From Paraherbaspirillum soli (GTDB lineage: Bacteria > Pseudomonadota > Gammaproteobacteria > Burkholderiales > Burkholderiaceae_D), in the NCBI RefSeq assembly GCF_042654985.1, contig NZ_JBHSMT010000013.1:496001-560000 (forward strand): a DNA stretch of 64,000 nucleotides. Direction: 5' to 3'. Both the position numbers and the translations under genes were made by a program. This document shows, in pieces, positions 42,136 to 50,660 of this stretch. The notes beneath the pieces are model-generated. The model did not search any database and was not told where the DNA came from. It saw only the letters and a program-made list of their open reading frames with translations. Within the stretch, counting starts at the first letter, position 1; each line of letters opens with the position of its first letter.

Positions 42136-43512
42136 TTACTTGAACTGAGTTCGCACCTTCATTGCTGCGGTATTAAAGCCGCTCACATTGGCGTTGAGGT
42201 AACCGGTGATCTGGTCCGCCAACAATTTGTGCGTGTGGGTTGTCGGATGCAGCGTATCCCAGAACACGAAGGTATCGGGATCGGTGCACTGGGAGCGCGG
42301 TGTCTGCGTCTTAAGATAATTGAGGCTGGAATCCGCGTTGATATTCAGGCACGACTCAACGGTGTTGCTGACGTTGTACTTGGCCGGATTGTTCAATAGA
42401 TCATTGAACAAGGCGTAGGTGTCAAACAACCGGATATTGAGGCTGGATCCGTATTGCGCCTGCAAGCTGCTGACCAGGCTGGCCAAGCGCTTGTTCAAAT
42501 CGAGGACCTGCGCCGCCACCTTGCTGCCGTTGGTCCGGTACTTGAAAATCGGCGCCGCCGACACATTAGGCAGCGTCAACACCAGGATGTTCTTGCCGCC
42601 GGCCTTGATCAGGTTTTGCAGGGCCTGCGTTTCGCCGCTGATGACGTCATCGACAGTGCGGTTGTAATTGACCAGGTCATTGGCGCCGATCAGCAGCGTA
42701 AACAGCGTATTTTGCGGCTGGTAGTTCTGCGCCTTCTGCATGTATTGCGTGAACGATTGCACTTGCTGAATCACGCCCGGAATCACCACGTTCTGCGTCG
42801 TCACCCCGGCACCGCCGATCGCCCAGTTATAGAGCGGCAGGTTCAGGTTGCCTGACAGATATTCCACCCAATTCTTGTTATTGCTGAAACGTCCGAGAAA
42901 CCAGCTATTGGAGTTCGGCAGTTTCCACATCGATGCGTTGTACATGTTCTGGGTGTCGGAAAGGCTATCGCCAAAGGCCACGATCTTGTTGATCGTGCCG
43001 TCCTGCGCGACGCTATCGGTACTCCACACGGTGTAGTTGAACGACAGTGCATTGTCGGCCGCGGCAACCATCGCCACCGGCTGGTCAATGCCCTGGCTGC
43101 TGAGCGTGCTCTGGCACGCCGCTTTGAGCGCGTCCTGCGAGACATCGCTATAGAACATGTTCTCCCAGTTCATGAGCCCGCCCGCCCACCAATAGCCGTT
43201 GATGCGGTAATAGTCGCCGCTTGCCGGGTCTATCCCCCATACATAACTAGTCGTAGGGCTGGTGGGGTCGCTGCTGGTCTGGTAGTAGCAGCGCAGATAA
43301 GTGTAGGTGCTGCTGCTGGCAGTTGCAGCGGCCTGCGCGGCCATGGTTTTTGCAGCCACATGCCTGGGTTGCAGTTTGAGCAGCTCCGCCTTGGAGAGCG
43401 GGCCGGACGACGATAGGTAATGGGTGAAACGGGGGTCTGGTTTTACATCGGCGGGTTCTGCCGCCGATGCTACGGTCGAACACAAAGCGCAAAGCAAGAA
43501 TAAATTTTTCAT
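42136..43512 (-). CDS. Secreted GDSL phospholipase, thermolabile-haemolysin-like
   Basis: 458 residues from ATG 43512 (ribosome site GAGGAAAC; the frame opens at 43542). A signal peptide ends near SA-AEP. An N-terminal domain of about 170 residues precedes the SGNH hydrolase: IVAFGDSLSDTQNMY (Ser), LYNWAIGGAG (Gly), TLLIGANDLVNYN (Asn) and FWDTLHPTTHTH (Asp/His). SNSWFLGRFSNNKNWVEYL and the whole layout recall Vibrio thermolabile haemolysin (TLH), a secreted phospholipase/acyltransferase. Activity and host role are inferred. Confidence 0.88.
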   Translation of the reverse strand: MKNLFLLCALCSTVASAAEPADVKPDPRFTHYLSSSGPLSKAELLKLQPRHVAAKTMAAQAAATASSSTYTYLRCYYQTSSDPTSPTTSYVWGIDPASGDYYRINGYWWAGGLMNWENMFYSDVSQDALKAACQSTLSSQGIDQPVAMVAAADNALSFNYTVWSTDSVAQDGTINKIVAFGDSLSDTQNMYNASMWKLPNSNSWFLGRFSNNKNWVEYLSGNLNLPLYNWAIGGAGVTTQNVVIPGVIQQVQSFTQYMQKAQNYQPQNTLFTLLIGANDLVNYNRTVDDVISGETQALQNLIKAGGKNILVLTLPNVSAAPIFKYRTNGSKVAAQVLDLNKRLASLVSSLQAQYGSSLNIRLFDTYALFNDLLNNPAKYNVSNTVESCLNINADSSLNYLKTQTPRSQCTDPDTFVFWDTLHPTTHTHKLLADQITGYLNANVSGFNTAAMKVRTQFK

Positions 43513-43793
43513 TACTTGTTTCCTCGTTATGTTTGCTACCAAAGGTCAGTTGGTGGATGTGAATGCAGGGTGCGTTCACGTTCAGGTAATGACGAGGCGA
43601 TCCCGGCCCTGGTCAGCCCCGGAAACCGCCGCCGATATACCGGCGCCAATATTGACACAAAGAAACAAACTAAAGGAAGGGGCTTTGCGTTAAATCCGAG
43701 TTTTCCGAATCTGGCTCGGACAAGCGACAACATCCCCGAAATATTCTGGGGACATCGCAAATCGTACTAAGTAATTGATTTAAAGCAGGAATT

Positions 43794-43868
43794 TGGTGGG
43801 AAGTACAAGTTTCGAACTTGTGACCTATCGCGTGTGAGGCGATCGCTCTACCCCTGAGCTAACCTCCC
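43794..43868 (-). tRNA. tRNA-Val(CAC)
   Basis: On the minus strand GGGAGGT pairs with ACTTCCC, the D arm reads GCTCAGGGGTAGAGC, the anticodon stem ATCGC/GCGAT holds loop CTCACAC (anticodon CAC, reads GUG), the T arm is ACAAG-TTCGAAA-CTTGT, and CCA is encoded. Confidence 0.96.
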
Positions 43869-43943
43869 GGAGAGGCCGCTATTATTACATAAAACTTTCG
43901 GCGAATAAAGTCATGGTGATGCAGAAAACCAAGGGATTTGGAA

Positions 43944-46211
43944 TTATTGCCGTTTGGCGTCCAACACGCCCTTCACTTCGCGTATCACAGCCAAGGCTTT
44001 CTGCAATTGCGCGGTGGAGGCGATTTCGGCGGTAAAGGCCATCCGCGCATGCGCCTTGGCGCTTTGCGTGCTGACGCCGATGACGTTGATTTTTTCGCGC
44101 AAGAAAACTTCTGAAATGTCCCGCAGCAAGCCCTGCCGGTCGCTGGCCAGCACAAAGATATCGACCGGGTAAACGGTCTCCCCCTCCGATGCGCCCCAGG
44201 TGGTCTGAATAATCCGCTCAGGCGCTTTGCTCCGCATTTCCGCAAAATTCTTGCAATTTTCACGATGGATGGAGATGCCTTTGCCGCGCGTGATGAAGCC
44301 GACAATCGGATCGGGCGGCGCCGGTTTGCAGCACTTGGCCAGTTGCGTCAGCAAGCCGTCGGTGCCGACCACCAGCACGCCCGACTTGGCGCCGTGCGCC
44401 ACACTGGATGCCCGACTCTTGTGTGTAATCGCGGCTTCTTCGAGTTCGATATCGTGCTCGGCGCTCTTACTGCCATGGTCGTCATGCAGCGCCTGCTCGA
44501 CGTGACGCAGACTGAATTCATCCTTGCCGAGCGACAGCAACAAATCATCCAGCTTGGCAAATGCGAGTTTGCGCGCCAGTTCTTCCAGGTTGACCGCAGT
44601 TTTGCCTTCGCGCTGCAGCGCCTTGTCCAGCAAGGCGCGACCGGTTGCCAGCGTTTCCTGTTGCTCGATAGCGTTGAACCAGGCCCGTACCTTGGAACGG
44701 GTGCGGGCGCTGGCGGCATAGCCCGGCGTCAGCCAGTCGCGCGACGGGCCGGCGGCGCCCGGGGTATTTTTCGCGGTGATGATTTCCACCGTCTGACCGT
44801 TTTTCAGCGGTGTATTCAACGGCACCATGCTGCCGTCAACCCGCGCTCCGCGGCAGCGATGGCCAATATCGGTATGCAGGTAGTAAGCAAAATCAATCGG
44901 TGTCGCGCCGTTCGGCAATTCGATCACGCGCGCTTGCGGCGTCAGCACATAGATATGGTCGCTCAGCGTTGCCTGCTTAAGCTTTTCCAGCCACTCGCGC
45001 CGGCTGTCCTGATGTTCGACGACGGCATCCACCACTTCGCTTTTCCAGGCCAGCAATTGCCGCAGCCAGGCGATTTTTTCGTCGTATTTTTGCGCCGCGA
45101 ATTGAGACCCGCCGGTCTCCTTGTAACGCCAGTGAGCGGCGACGCCGTACTCGGCGAAATGATGCATGTCCTTGGTGCGAATCTGCACTTCCAGGGCCCG
45201 GTCGTCCTCGGCCAGCACCACGGTGTGCAGCGATTGATAGCCGTTTTGTTTAGGCCGCGAAATGTAATCGTCGAATTCCTTCGGGATCGGCACCCAGATG
45301 TTGTGAACAATGCCGAGCACCGTGTAGCAGGTCTTGACGTCGTCGACGATCACCCGAAAAGCGCGGACGTCATACAGCTCCGAAAAATCGAGCTCCTTGC
45401 CTTGCATCTTGTTCCAGATGCTGTAGATGTGTTTCGGTCGTCCGGATACTTCGGCCTTGATGCCGGCCGCCGCCAGTTCGCTGCGCAAGCGCGTGATGGC
45501 CGCATCGACGAAGCTTTCACGTTCGATGCGCCGCTCTTCCAGCATTTTGGCGATGCGTTTATAGCTGGCCGGATCAATGAAGCGAAACGACAGGTCTTCC
45601 AGTTCCCACTTCAATTGCCAGATGCCGAGCCGGTTGGCCAGCGGCGCATACAGATCGAGCGTCTCCCGCGCGTACTGGCGGGTAGTTTCGTTTTCCAGCT
45701 TGTTCTCGGCAAAGTAACGCAGCGCCGCCACGCGCGATGCCAATCGCACCAGCACCACCCGCATGTCGCTCGCCATCGCCAGCAACATCTTGCGCAGGGT
45801 TTCAACCTGGGTGGCGGCCTGTTGTGCGGCATTTTTACCGCGCATGACTTCCTGCGGCAGGCTGAAAGTAAAACCGTGCAGGCGCATCAATTGCCGGACA
45901 CCGGCCACCAGATCGGCGATCTCCTTGCCGAAACGCTTTTCAATCGCTTCGGTATAGCTTGAGTCGAGCAGCGGCAATTCGAACAGCAATCCCGCCAGCC
46001 GGGTTTCGACATCGGTATCCAGCAACGCCAATATGCTTGCCACACATTGCGAAAAATCGAGCGTGCTCTGGCCGGTAGCAATCACATTATCGGCATAGAT
46101 GGGTTCGACGAACGCCAACGCGTCCAGCACCCGAGCGCTATCTTCCGCACTCAAGCCGGTGGTGCAAAGCTGAACCTGGGTGGCGCGTTGTGTGGCAGTG
46201 AGCGAAACCAT
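43944..46211 (-). CDS. relA: (p)ppGpp synthetase RelA
   Basis: 755 residues. The N-terminal HD-type region is degenerate (RLAGLLFELP at 71-80 lacks the His-Asp pair of active SpoT hydrolases), the synthetase core spans about 240-370 (ELYDVRAFRVIVDDV, RPKQNGYQSLHT), then TGS (about 415-475) and a C-terminal ACT domain (VFVLASDRQGLL, MDIF-type fold; about 680-750). This is the synthetase-only RelA that makes the alarmone on starved ribosomes. It is last in a row with a RidA protein and a hydrolase. Confidence 0.96.
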   Translation of the reverse strand: MVSLTATQRATQVQLCTTGLSAEDSARVLDALAFVEPIYADNVIATGQSTLDFSQCVASILALLDTDVETRLAGLLFELPLLDSSYTEAIEKRFGKEIADLVAGVRQLMRLHGFTFSLPQEVMRGKNAAQQAATQVETLRKMLLAMASDMRVVLVRLASRVAALRYFAENKLENETTRQYARETLDLYAPLANRLGIWQLKWELEDLSFRFIDPASYKRIAKMLEERRIERESFVDAAITRLRSELAAAGIKAEVSGRPKHIYSIWNKMQGKELDFSELYDVRAFRVIVDDVKTCYTVLGIVHNIWVPIPKEFDDYISRPKQNGYQSLHTVVLAEDDRALEVQIRTKDMHHFAEYGVAAHWRYKETGGSQFAAQKYDEKIAWLRQLLAWKSEVVDAVVEHQDSRREWLEKLKQATLSDHIYVLTPQARVIELPNGATPIDFAYYLHTDIGHRCRGARVDGSMVPLNTPLKNGQTVEIITAKNTPGAAGPSRDWLTPGYAASARTRSKVRAWFNAIEQQETLATGRALLDKALQREGKTAVNLEELARKLAFAKLDDLLLSLGKDEFSLRHVEQALHDDHGSKSAEHDIELEEAAITHKSRASSVAHGAKSGVLVVGTDGLLTQLAKCCKPAPPDPIVGFITRGKGISIHRENCKNFAEMRSKAPERIIQTTWGASEGETVYPVDIFVLASDRQGLLRDISEVFLREKINVIGVSTQSAKAHARMAFTAEIASTAQLQKALAVIREVKGVLDAKRQ

Positions 46212-46230
46212 GCGATGTTTACTTTTCCAA

Positions 46231-46581
46231 TTACTTTTGCGCAGCGACCACGATAATTTCTATCAGTATTTCCGGACGCGCCAGTTTCGCCTCGACCGTC
46301 GCCCGCGGCGGCGAATTGTCGGCGGCGACCCACTCGTCCCAGACCGCATTCATGCCGGCAAAATCCTTGATGTCGGCCAGGTAGATCTGGCATGACAGGA
46401 TGTGTGCCTTGTCGCTGCCGGCTTCCGCCAGCAGACGGTCAATGTGCCCCAAGGTTTCGCGCGTCTGGCCTTCGATGTTTTGCGTGACGTCTTCGGCCAG
46501 TTGGCCTGCAAGATAGACGGTGCCGTTATGAATCGCGACTTCCGACAATCTTTTGCCGACATGTAAGCGTTTGATAGCCAT
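46231..46581 (-). CDS. RidA-family protein
   Basis: 116 residues. It belongs to the RidA/YjgF/YER057c/UK114 family: VYLAGQLAEDVTQNIEGQTRE, ADIKDFAGMNAVWDEWV and PPRATVEAKLARPEILIEI, whose Arg (PPRAT) is the key catalytic residue in true RidA imine/enamine deaminases. It is cytoplasmic and trimeric in the family. It lies 19 bp before relA on the same strand, so the stringent-response synthetase and a metabolite-damage enzyme are probably co-expressed. Confidence 0.93.
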   Translation of the reverse strand: MAIKRLHVGKRLSEVAIHNGTVYLAGQLAEDVTQNIEGQTRETLGHIDRLLAEAGSDKAHILSCQIYLADIKDFAGMNAVWDEWVAADNSPPRATVEAKLARPEILIEIIVVAAQK

Positions 46582-46617
46582 GATTTTTATTTCCTTTAGA
46601 AGTGGAACAGCGACAAA

Positions 46618-47484
46618 TCACCCGATCAGGAAATCAGCGACGATTTCGATTTGATCGGCATGCAACAGGGTTGGCGCATGGCCGACACCGGCCAGCTCCA
46701 CCAGTTTGGCTTTCGGACCGCACTGCGTCATTGCCAATGCGACATCGAGCGACAGCAGGTCGGATTCGGCGCCGCGCACCAGCAAGGTGGGACAAGTGAT
46801 CGAGTTATATGCCTTCCACAGCAACATTTCCGAGATCTTGAATGCTTCGCCGGTCGTCGTTTTGTATGGCATCGCCAGCCCCAGATCGTAATGACGGATC
46901 CACTGCCCCTCTTTATTCTGGCGCAGCACATCGGCCGCCAGCTTGTGCCACTCGGCATCGGTATGCTCGCCGAAGGGTGCGGAAATGGCGCGAACGTAGG
47001 CGGCGCCGTCCTCAAAAGTCGGGAACCGCATGTCGGCGCCGATATAGTCGCCGATGCGATCCAGCGCGCCTTGATTCAAGCTTGGACCGACATCGTTCAG
47101 GACCAGTTTGCGGATTGGATTTCCTTCCAATGAAGCCAGTCCGATACCGATCAGCCCTCCCATTGAAGTGCCGACCAAATCGACCGTTTCGGCATTCAGC
47201 CGGGCCAGCAATGTCACCATGTCGCTGAGGTACTGCGGCACCACATAATATTGCGGATCGCGCAGCCAACCGGAGCGTCCGCGCCCCACCACATCAGGAC
47301 AAACGACCCGGTAGGTATCGCACAATGCGCGCGCCAGCTGGTCGAAATCGTCGGACACCCTGGTCAGGCCATGCAGGCATAGCAACACGTTGGGATTCTC
47401 TGGATCGCCCCACTCCTTGTAAGCCATCGTGTGCAATCCGGCGGGTGAAATACACTGGACGGTTTTGAGCGTGGGTGTGGTCAT
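46618..47484 (-). CDS. Alpha/beta-fold hydrolase
   Basis: 288 residues from ATG 47484 (the frame opens at 47595). The nucleophile elbow is LVGTSMGGLIGIGLAS (Ser about 113), the oxyanion side is LLCLHGLTRVSDDFDQL, and the catalytic His is in GVGHAPTLLHADQ. Without a signal peptide it is probably cytoplasmic. Substrate unknown. It is first in the row with ridA and relA, 36 bp before ridA. Confidence 0.9.
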   Translation of the reverse strand: MTTPTLKTVQCISPAGLHTMAYKEWGDPENPNVLLCLHGLTRVSDDFDQLARALCDTYRVVCPDVVGRGRSGWLRDPQYYVVPQYLSDMVTLLARLNAETVDLVGTSMGGLIGIGLASLEGNPIRKLVLNDVGPSLNQGALDRIGDYIGADMRFPTFEDGAAYVRAISAPFGEHTDAEWHKLAADVLRQNKEGQWIRHYDLGLAMPYKTTTGEAFKISEMLLWKAYNSITCPTLLVRGAESDLLSLDVALAMTQCGPKAKLVELAGVGHAPTLLHADQIEIVADFLIG

Positions 47485-47655
47485 GGGTAGTAGCGGGAGT
47501 GTGCTTGCACTAAGGAATGGCTGCAAAACGATTATTTGTGTCGCTTGCAAGCAACATCTTATCGCATACGGCACTGTTCTTGCACTATACGCCAAAGATG
47601 TCGGCTTAAAAACCCGACGGCGATAGCGGCGCCCTCGTCAATTTACTGCGCTCAT

Positions 47656-47703
47656 AAAAAAAAAAGCGCTTGAGACAAACCTCATCGGGTTTGCCTCAAG
47701 CGC
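47656..47703 (-). terminator. Strong terminator after the CoA-transferase genes
   Basis: GCGCTTGAG with its extension pairs with CTCAAGCGC over nearly 20 bp with one mismatch. On the minus strand it is followed by ten T residues. Confidence 0.94.
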
Positions 47704-47721
47704 GGTATGAGCTGCGAAAAT

Positions 47722-48375
47722 TTAATGCAATTCGCTGAAATCCAGCTTGCTGCCGGTTTTCTCGATCATTTCTTGCTGGCTGACGCCGGGCGCCAACTCC
47801 AGCACTTTCAATCCTGTCGGCGTCACATCCATCACGCCCAGATCGGTGATGATGCGATTGACCACGCCGACACCGGTCAACGGCAAAGTGCAGGCATCCA
47901 GGATCTTGTGCGAAGTCGTACCGTCCTTGGCTTTGGCCACATGTTCCATCAGCACCACGACCCGGCCGACTCCGGCCACCAGATCCATCGCGCCGCCCAT
48001 GCCCTTGACCAATTTGCCGGGAATCATCCAGTTCGCCAGATCGCCGTTGCTGGCAACCTGCATCGCCCCCAGCACTGCGAGATTGATTTTGCCGCCGCGA
48101 ATCATCGCGAACGAATCCGCCGAGCTGAAAAACGACGATCCGGGCAATGACGTCACCGTCTGCTTGCCGGCGTTAATCAGGTCGGGATCGATCTCGCCTT
48201 CAGTCGGGAACGGGCCGATGCCGAGCAAACCGTTTTCCGATTGCAGCCAGACTTCGATGTCCTTCGGCACATAATTGGCGACCAGCGTCGGCAGGCCGAT
48301 ACCAAGATTGACGTAAAAGCCATCCTGCAATTCTTTTGCCGCCCGCGCGGCCATTTCATCACGAGTCCATGCCAT
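47722..48375 (-). CDS. scoB: 3-oxoacid CoA-transferase subunit B
   Basis: 217 residues. The catalytic Glu lies in SENGLLGIGP; NLGIGLPTLVANYV and DLVAGVGRVVVLMEH are typical of the beta subunit. It transfers CoA from succinyl-CoA to acetoacetate or another 3-oxoacid, feeding ketone bodies or 3-oxoadipate-type intermediates into the TCA cycle. The exact substrate (acetoacetate or 3-oxoadipate) is uncertain. It follows subunit A by 56 bp. Confidence 0.94.
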   Translation of the reverse strand: MAWTRDEMAARAAKELQDGFYVNLGIGLPTLVANYVPKDIEVWLQSENGLLGIGPFPTEGEIDPDLINAGKQTVTSLPGSSFFSSADSFAMIRGGKINLAVLGAMQVASNGDLANWMIPGKLVKGMGGAMDLVAGVGRVVVLMEHVAKAKDGTTSHKILDACTLPLTGVGVVNRIITDLGVMDVTPTGLKVLELAPGVSQQEMIEKTGSKLDFSELH

Positions 48376-48431
48376 GGTGTTCTCCGTTTTATAAGTGCTT
48401 GTAGAAGCTGTTGAATTGAATTAACAGGTTC

Positions 48432-49127
48432 TTATGTACGTATGGTGCGTTGTTCGATCCGCTTTTCCGGTGTCGGGTTGACCACGATACGGTGCACAAA
48501 AATGCCCGGCGTATGTACTTGATCCGGATCGATTTCACCCACCTCAACCAGATGCTCGACTTCCACCACGGTGATTTTTCCGGCCATTGCGGCGTTCGGG
48601 TTGAAATTGCGGGCGGTCTTGTTATAGACCAAGTTGCCGCTGCGGTCGGCTTTATACGCTTTGACCAACGACACATCCGACACCAGCGAACGTTCCATCA
48701 CATATTTGGCGCCATCGAATTCGCGAATCTCCTTGCCTTCCGCGACAAGTGTGCCGACTCCGGTTTTTGTGAAAAAAGCGGGGATGCCGGCACCGCCGGC
48801 GCGTAGTTTTTCAGCCAATGTGCCCTGCGGCGTAAATTCCAGTTCCAGCTCGCCGGACAGATATTGACGCTCGAATTCCTTGTTCTCGCCAACGTAAGAA
48901 GCAATCATTTTCTTGATTTGACGGGTCGTCAGCAACTGTCCAAGGCCGAAATTATCGACGCCGGCATTATTGGAAATCACCGTCAGATTCTGTACCGCGG
49001 AATCGCGCAGCGCCAGGATCAGCGCCTCCGGAATTCCGCACAGTCCGAAACCGCCGACGGCAATCGTCTGGCCGTCCTTGACAATGCCAGCCAGCGCGCT
49101 GGCTGCGTCAGGATAAACTTTGTTCAT
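48432..49127 (-). CDS. scoA: 3-oxoacid CoA-transferase subunit A
   Basis: 231 residues from ATG 49127, with GAGGAG at six bases (the frame opens at 49241, through a repeat element). The CoA-binding glycine loop is GGFGLCGIPEALILAL. It is the partner of subunit B. Upstream lies repeat copy 4 and then a divergent PAS-LuxR regulator that could control the pair. Confidence 0.94.
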   Translation of the reverse strand: MNKVYPDAASALAGIVKDGQTIAVGGFGLCGIPEALILALRDSAVQNLTVISNNAGVDNFGLGQLLTTRQIKKMIASYVGENKEFERQYLSGELELEFTPQGTLAEKLRAGGAGIPAFFTKTGVGTLVAEGKEIREFDGAKYVMERSLVSDVSLVKAYKADRSGNLVYNKTARNFNPNAAMAGKITVVEVEHLVEVGEIDPDQVHTPGIFVHRIVVNPTPEKRIEQRTIRT

Positions 49128-49160
49128 TACCATCTCCTCTTTGTGTAAACTCCGACTATT

Positions 49161-49281
49161 GGGCGCCTCGAAAAACCTACTGCGCGACCCAATCTCGGGC
49201 CTGTGATGCTCGCCGTACCTCCGTACGGCTGCGCTTCTCAACCCGACCTTGGCCCGCTCGCTACGGTTTTTCGGAGCGCCC
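49161..49281. repeat. Structured intergenic repeat, copy 4 (subtype A, reverse, 121 bp)
   Basis: Ends GGGCGCCTCGAAAAACC (49161) and GGTTTTTCGGAGCGCCC (49265-49281). It contains CCGTAC-CTCC-GTACGG. In the internal stem two G-C pairs of copy 1 become T-G wobbles, so pairing is kept. It lies in the scoA/PAS-LuxR divergent region. Confidence 0.85.
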
Positions 49282-49427
49282 TATTATTGCCGTGAAGTGC
49301 GTCTGCAAGCATATGATGAAGAGTTTGATCCCACAATACCGTAAAAATACGAATTTCGAGACGCGCCCAGATCGCCGGACGAGCATGCGCCATCACGAAA
49401 ATCACCAACCGGCCACTGCCTAATTCG

Positions 49428-49985
49428 TTGAATAACTCATTGATCGACTATCAAGCCATTTTTGCGCATGCGCCGATCGGCATGTGCGTCTCCGAGCGGC
49501 GCATCATGCAAGTCTGCAATCTGGCGTTGACGCGCATGTTCGGCTATCAGCCCGCGGAGTTGAATGGTCAGTCATTCCAGGTGCTGTATCCGACTCAGGA
49601 CGAGTTTGAACGTACCGGCGCCCGCATCGTGCCGATCATGAATGCCAAAGGCTTGTATTCCGATGAACGGATCATGCGGCGCGCCAATGGCGAATTGTTC
49701 TGGTGTCATGTGACCGGCCACTCGCTGGTGCCGGACGACACCCACGCAGCCGGTATCTGGACCTTCGAGGATTTGAGCGAAAAGCGCAGCGTATCGGCAG
49801 AACTTTCGCCGCGCGAGCGGGAAATCGCTGCCTTGCTGGTGGAGGGGAAGACCAGCAAGCTGATCGGCAAGCAGATCGGCCTGAGCCCGCGCACGGTGGA
49901 AATGCATAGAGCCAATCTGATGAAGAAATTTGCTGCGGCGACCTCCAGCGAACTGGTGCACCGCTTGCTCGGCGTCAGGCAATAA
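49428..49985 (+). CDS. PAS-LuxR transcriptional regulator
   Basis: 185 residues starting at TTG 49428 (no ATG is in frame upstream; TTG 49440 is possible). A PAS domain (about 5-115: FAHAPIGMCVSERRIMQVCN, FGYQPAELNGQSFQVLYP) is joined to a LuxR-type helix-turn-helix (SPREREIAALLVEGKTSKLI, LSPRTVEMHRANLMKK). The PAS could sense a ligand or redox signal. It is divergent from scoAB, its likely target. Confidence 0.88.
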   Translation: MNNSLIDYQAIFAHAPIGMCVSERRIMQVCNLALTRMFGYQPAELNGQSFQVLYPTQDEFERTGARIVPIMNAKGLYSDERIMRRANGELFWCHVTGHSLVPDDTHAAGIWTFEDLSEKRSVSAELSPREREIAALLVEGKTSKLIGKQIGLSPRTVEMHRANLMKKFAAATSSELVHRLLGVRQ

Positions 49986-50021
49986 GGCGGCTTTAAACAC
50001 CGCAGCCCCTGCAGCTAGCTA

Positions 50022-50438
50022 TTACTCTGCGGAATAATTGTTCAGCAATTGACGCACATCGTCCGGCAACGGCACTGATTTTTCCAGCTTGAAGTCGACC
50101 CATACGATTTTCGCCGAGCCTTCTGCAAAAACCGCGTCGGGCGCATCGACCCGGCAGATTTCATAAGTGGTCTCGAAACTGGAACGACCAACTGCGCCTA
50201 TGTAAGAACGGACTTCGATGTCCCCCGGATATTTCAACTGACGCAAAAAACTGCATTGCGCATTGATCAGCACCGGTCCCTGCTGGGAATCAAAGGTGCC
50301 GCCAATCAGGTGCAGCCATTCGATCCGCGCTTGCTCCATGTACCTGAAATAAACGGTGTTGTTGACATGCCCGAGCGCGTCCATGTCGCCCCATCGAATT
50401 GCCATACGACTGCTATGGACGAGTTTCTTCGTTTCCAT
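50022..50438 (-). CDS. Acyl-CoA thioesterase, 4HBT hot-dog fold
   Basis: 138 residues. WGDMDALGHVNNTVYFRYME holds the active-site Asp of the 4-hydroxybenzoyl-CoA thioesterase/YbgC group. It hydrolyses acyl-CoA thioesters; the chain length is unknown. It is convergent with the PAS-LuxR gene. Confidence 0.92.
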   Translation of the reverse strand: METKKLVHSSRMAIRWGDMDALGHVNNTVYFRYMEQARIEWLHLIGGTFDSQQGPVLINAQCSFLRQLKYPGDIEVRSYIGAVGRSSFETTYEICRVDAPDAVFAEGSAKIVWVDFKLEKSVPLPDDVRQLLNNYSAE

Positions 50439-50660
50439 TATTTCAATTTTCCCGAACCAAAAATATTGGGGTTTTCATCAGAATAAATTCCCGATTTACG
50501 CCCCTGCCTCAACTACACTGTTTGATCGCGACAGCTGCCTTGAGCACGAGGCGCCAAAGTGCGAGGAACAATACTAACCGCCGACGAAACCTAGCATTCT
50601 GCCGCAAAATCCCCGACAATTAGCACATTCGTTCGAAAATTAAATATAGGTAAAGAGACC

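Noticed and set aside
44265..45962. 565-residue plus-strand open frame
   Set aside because: Lies fully antisense to relA, whose domains are clear; the long frame is a by-product of GC-rich codon use.
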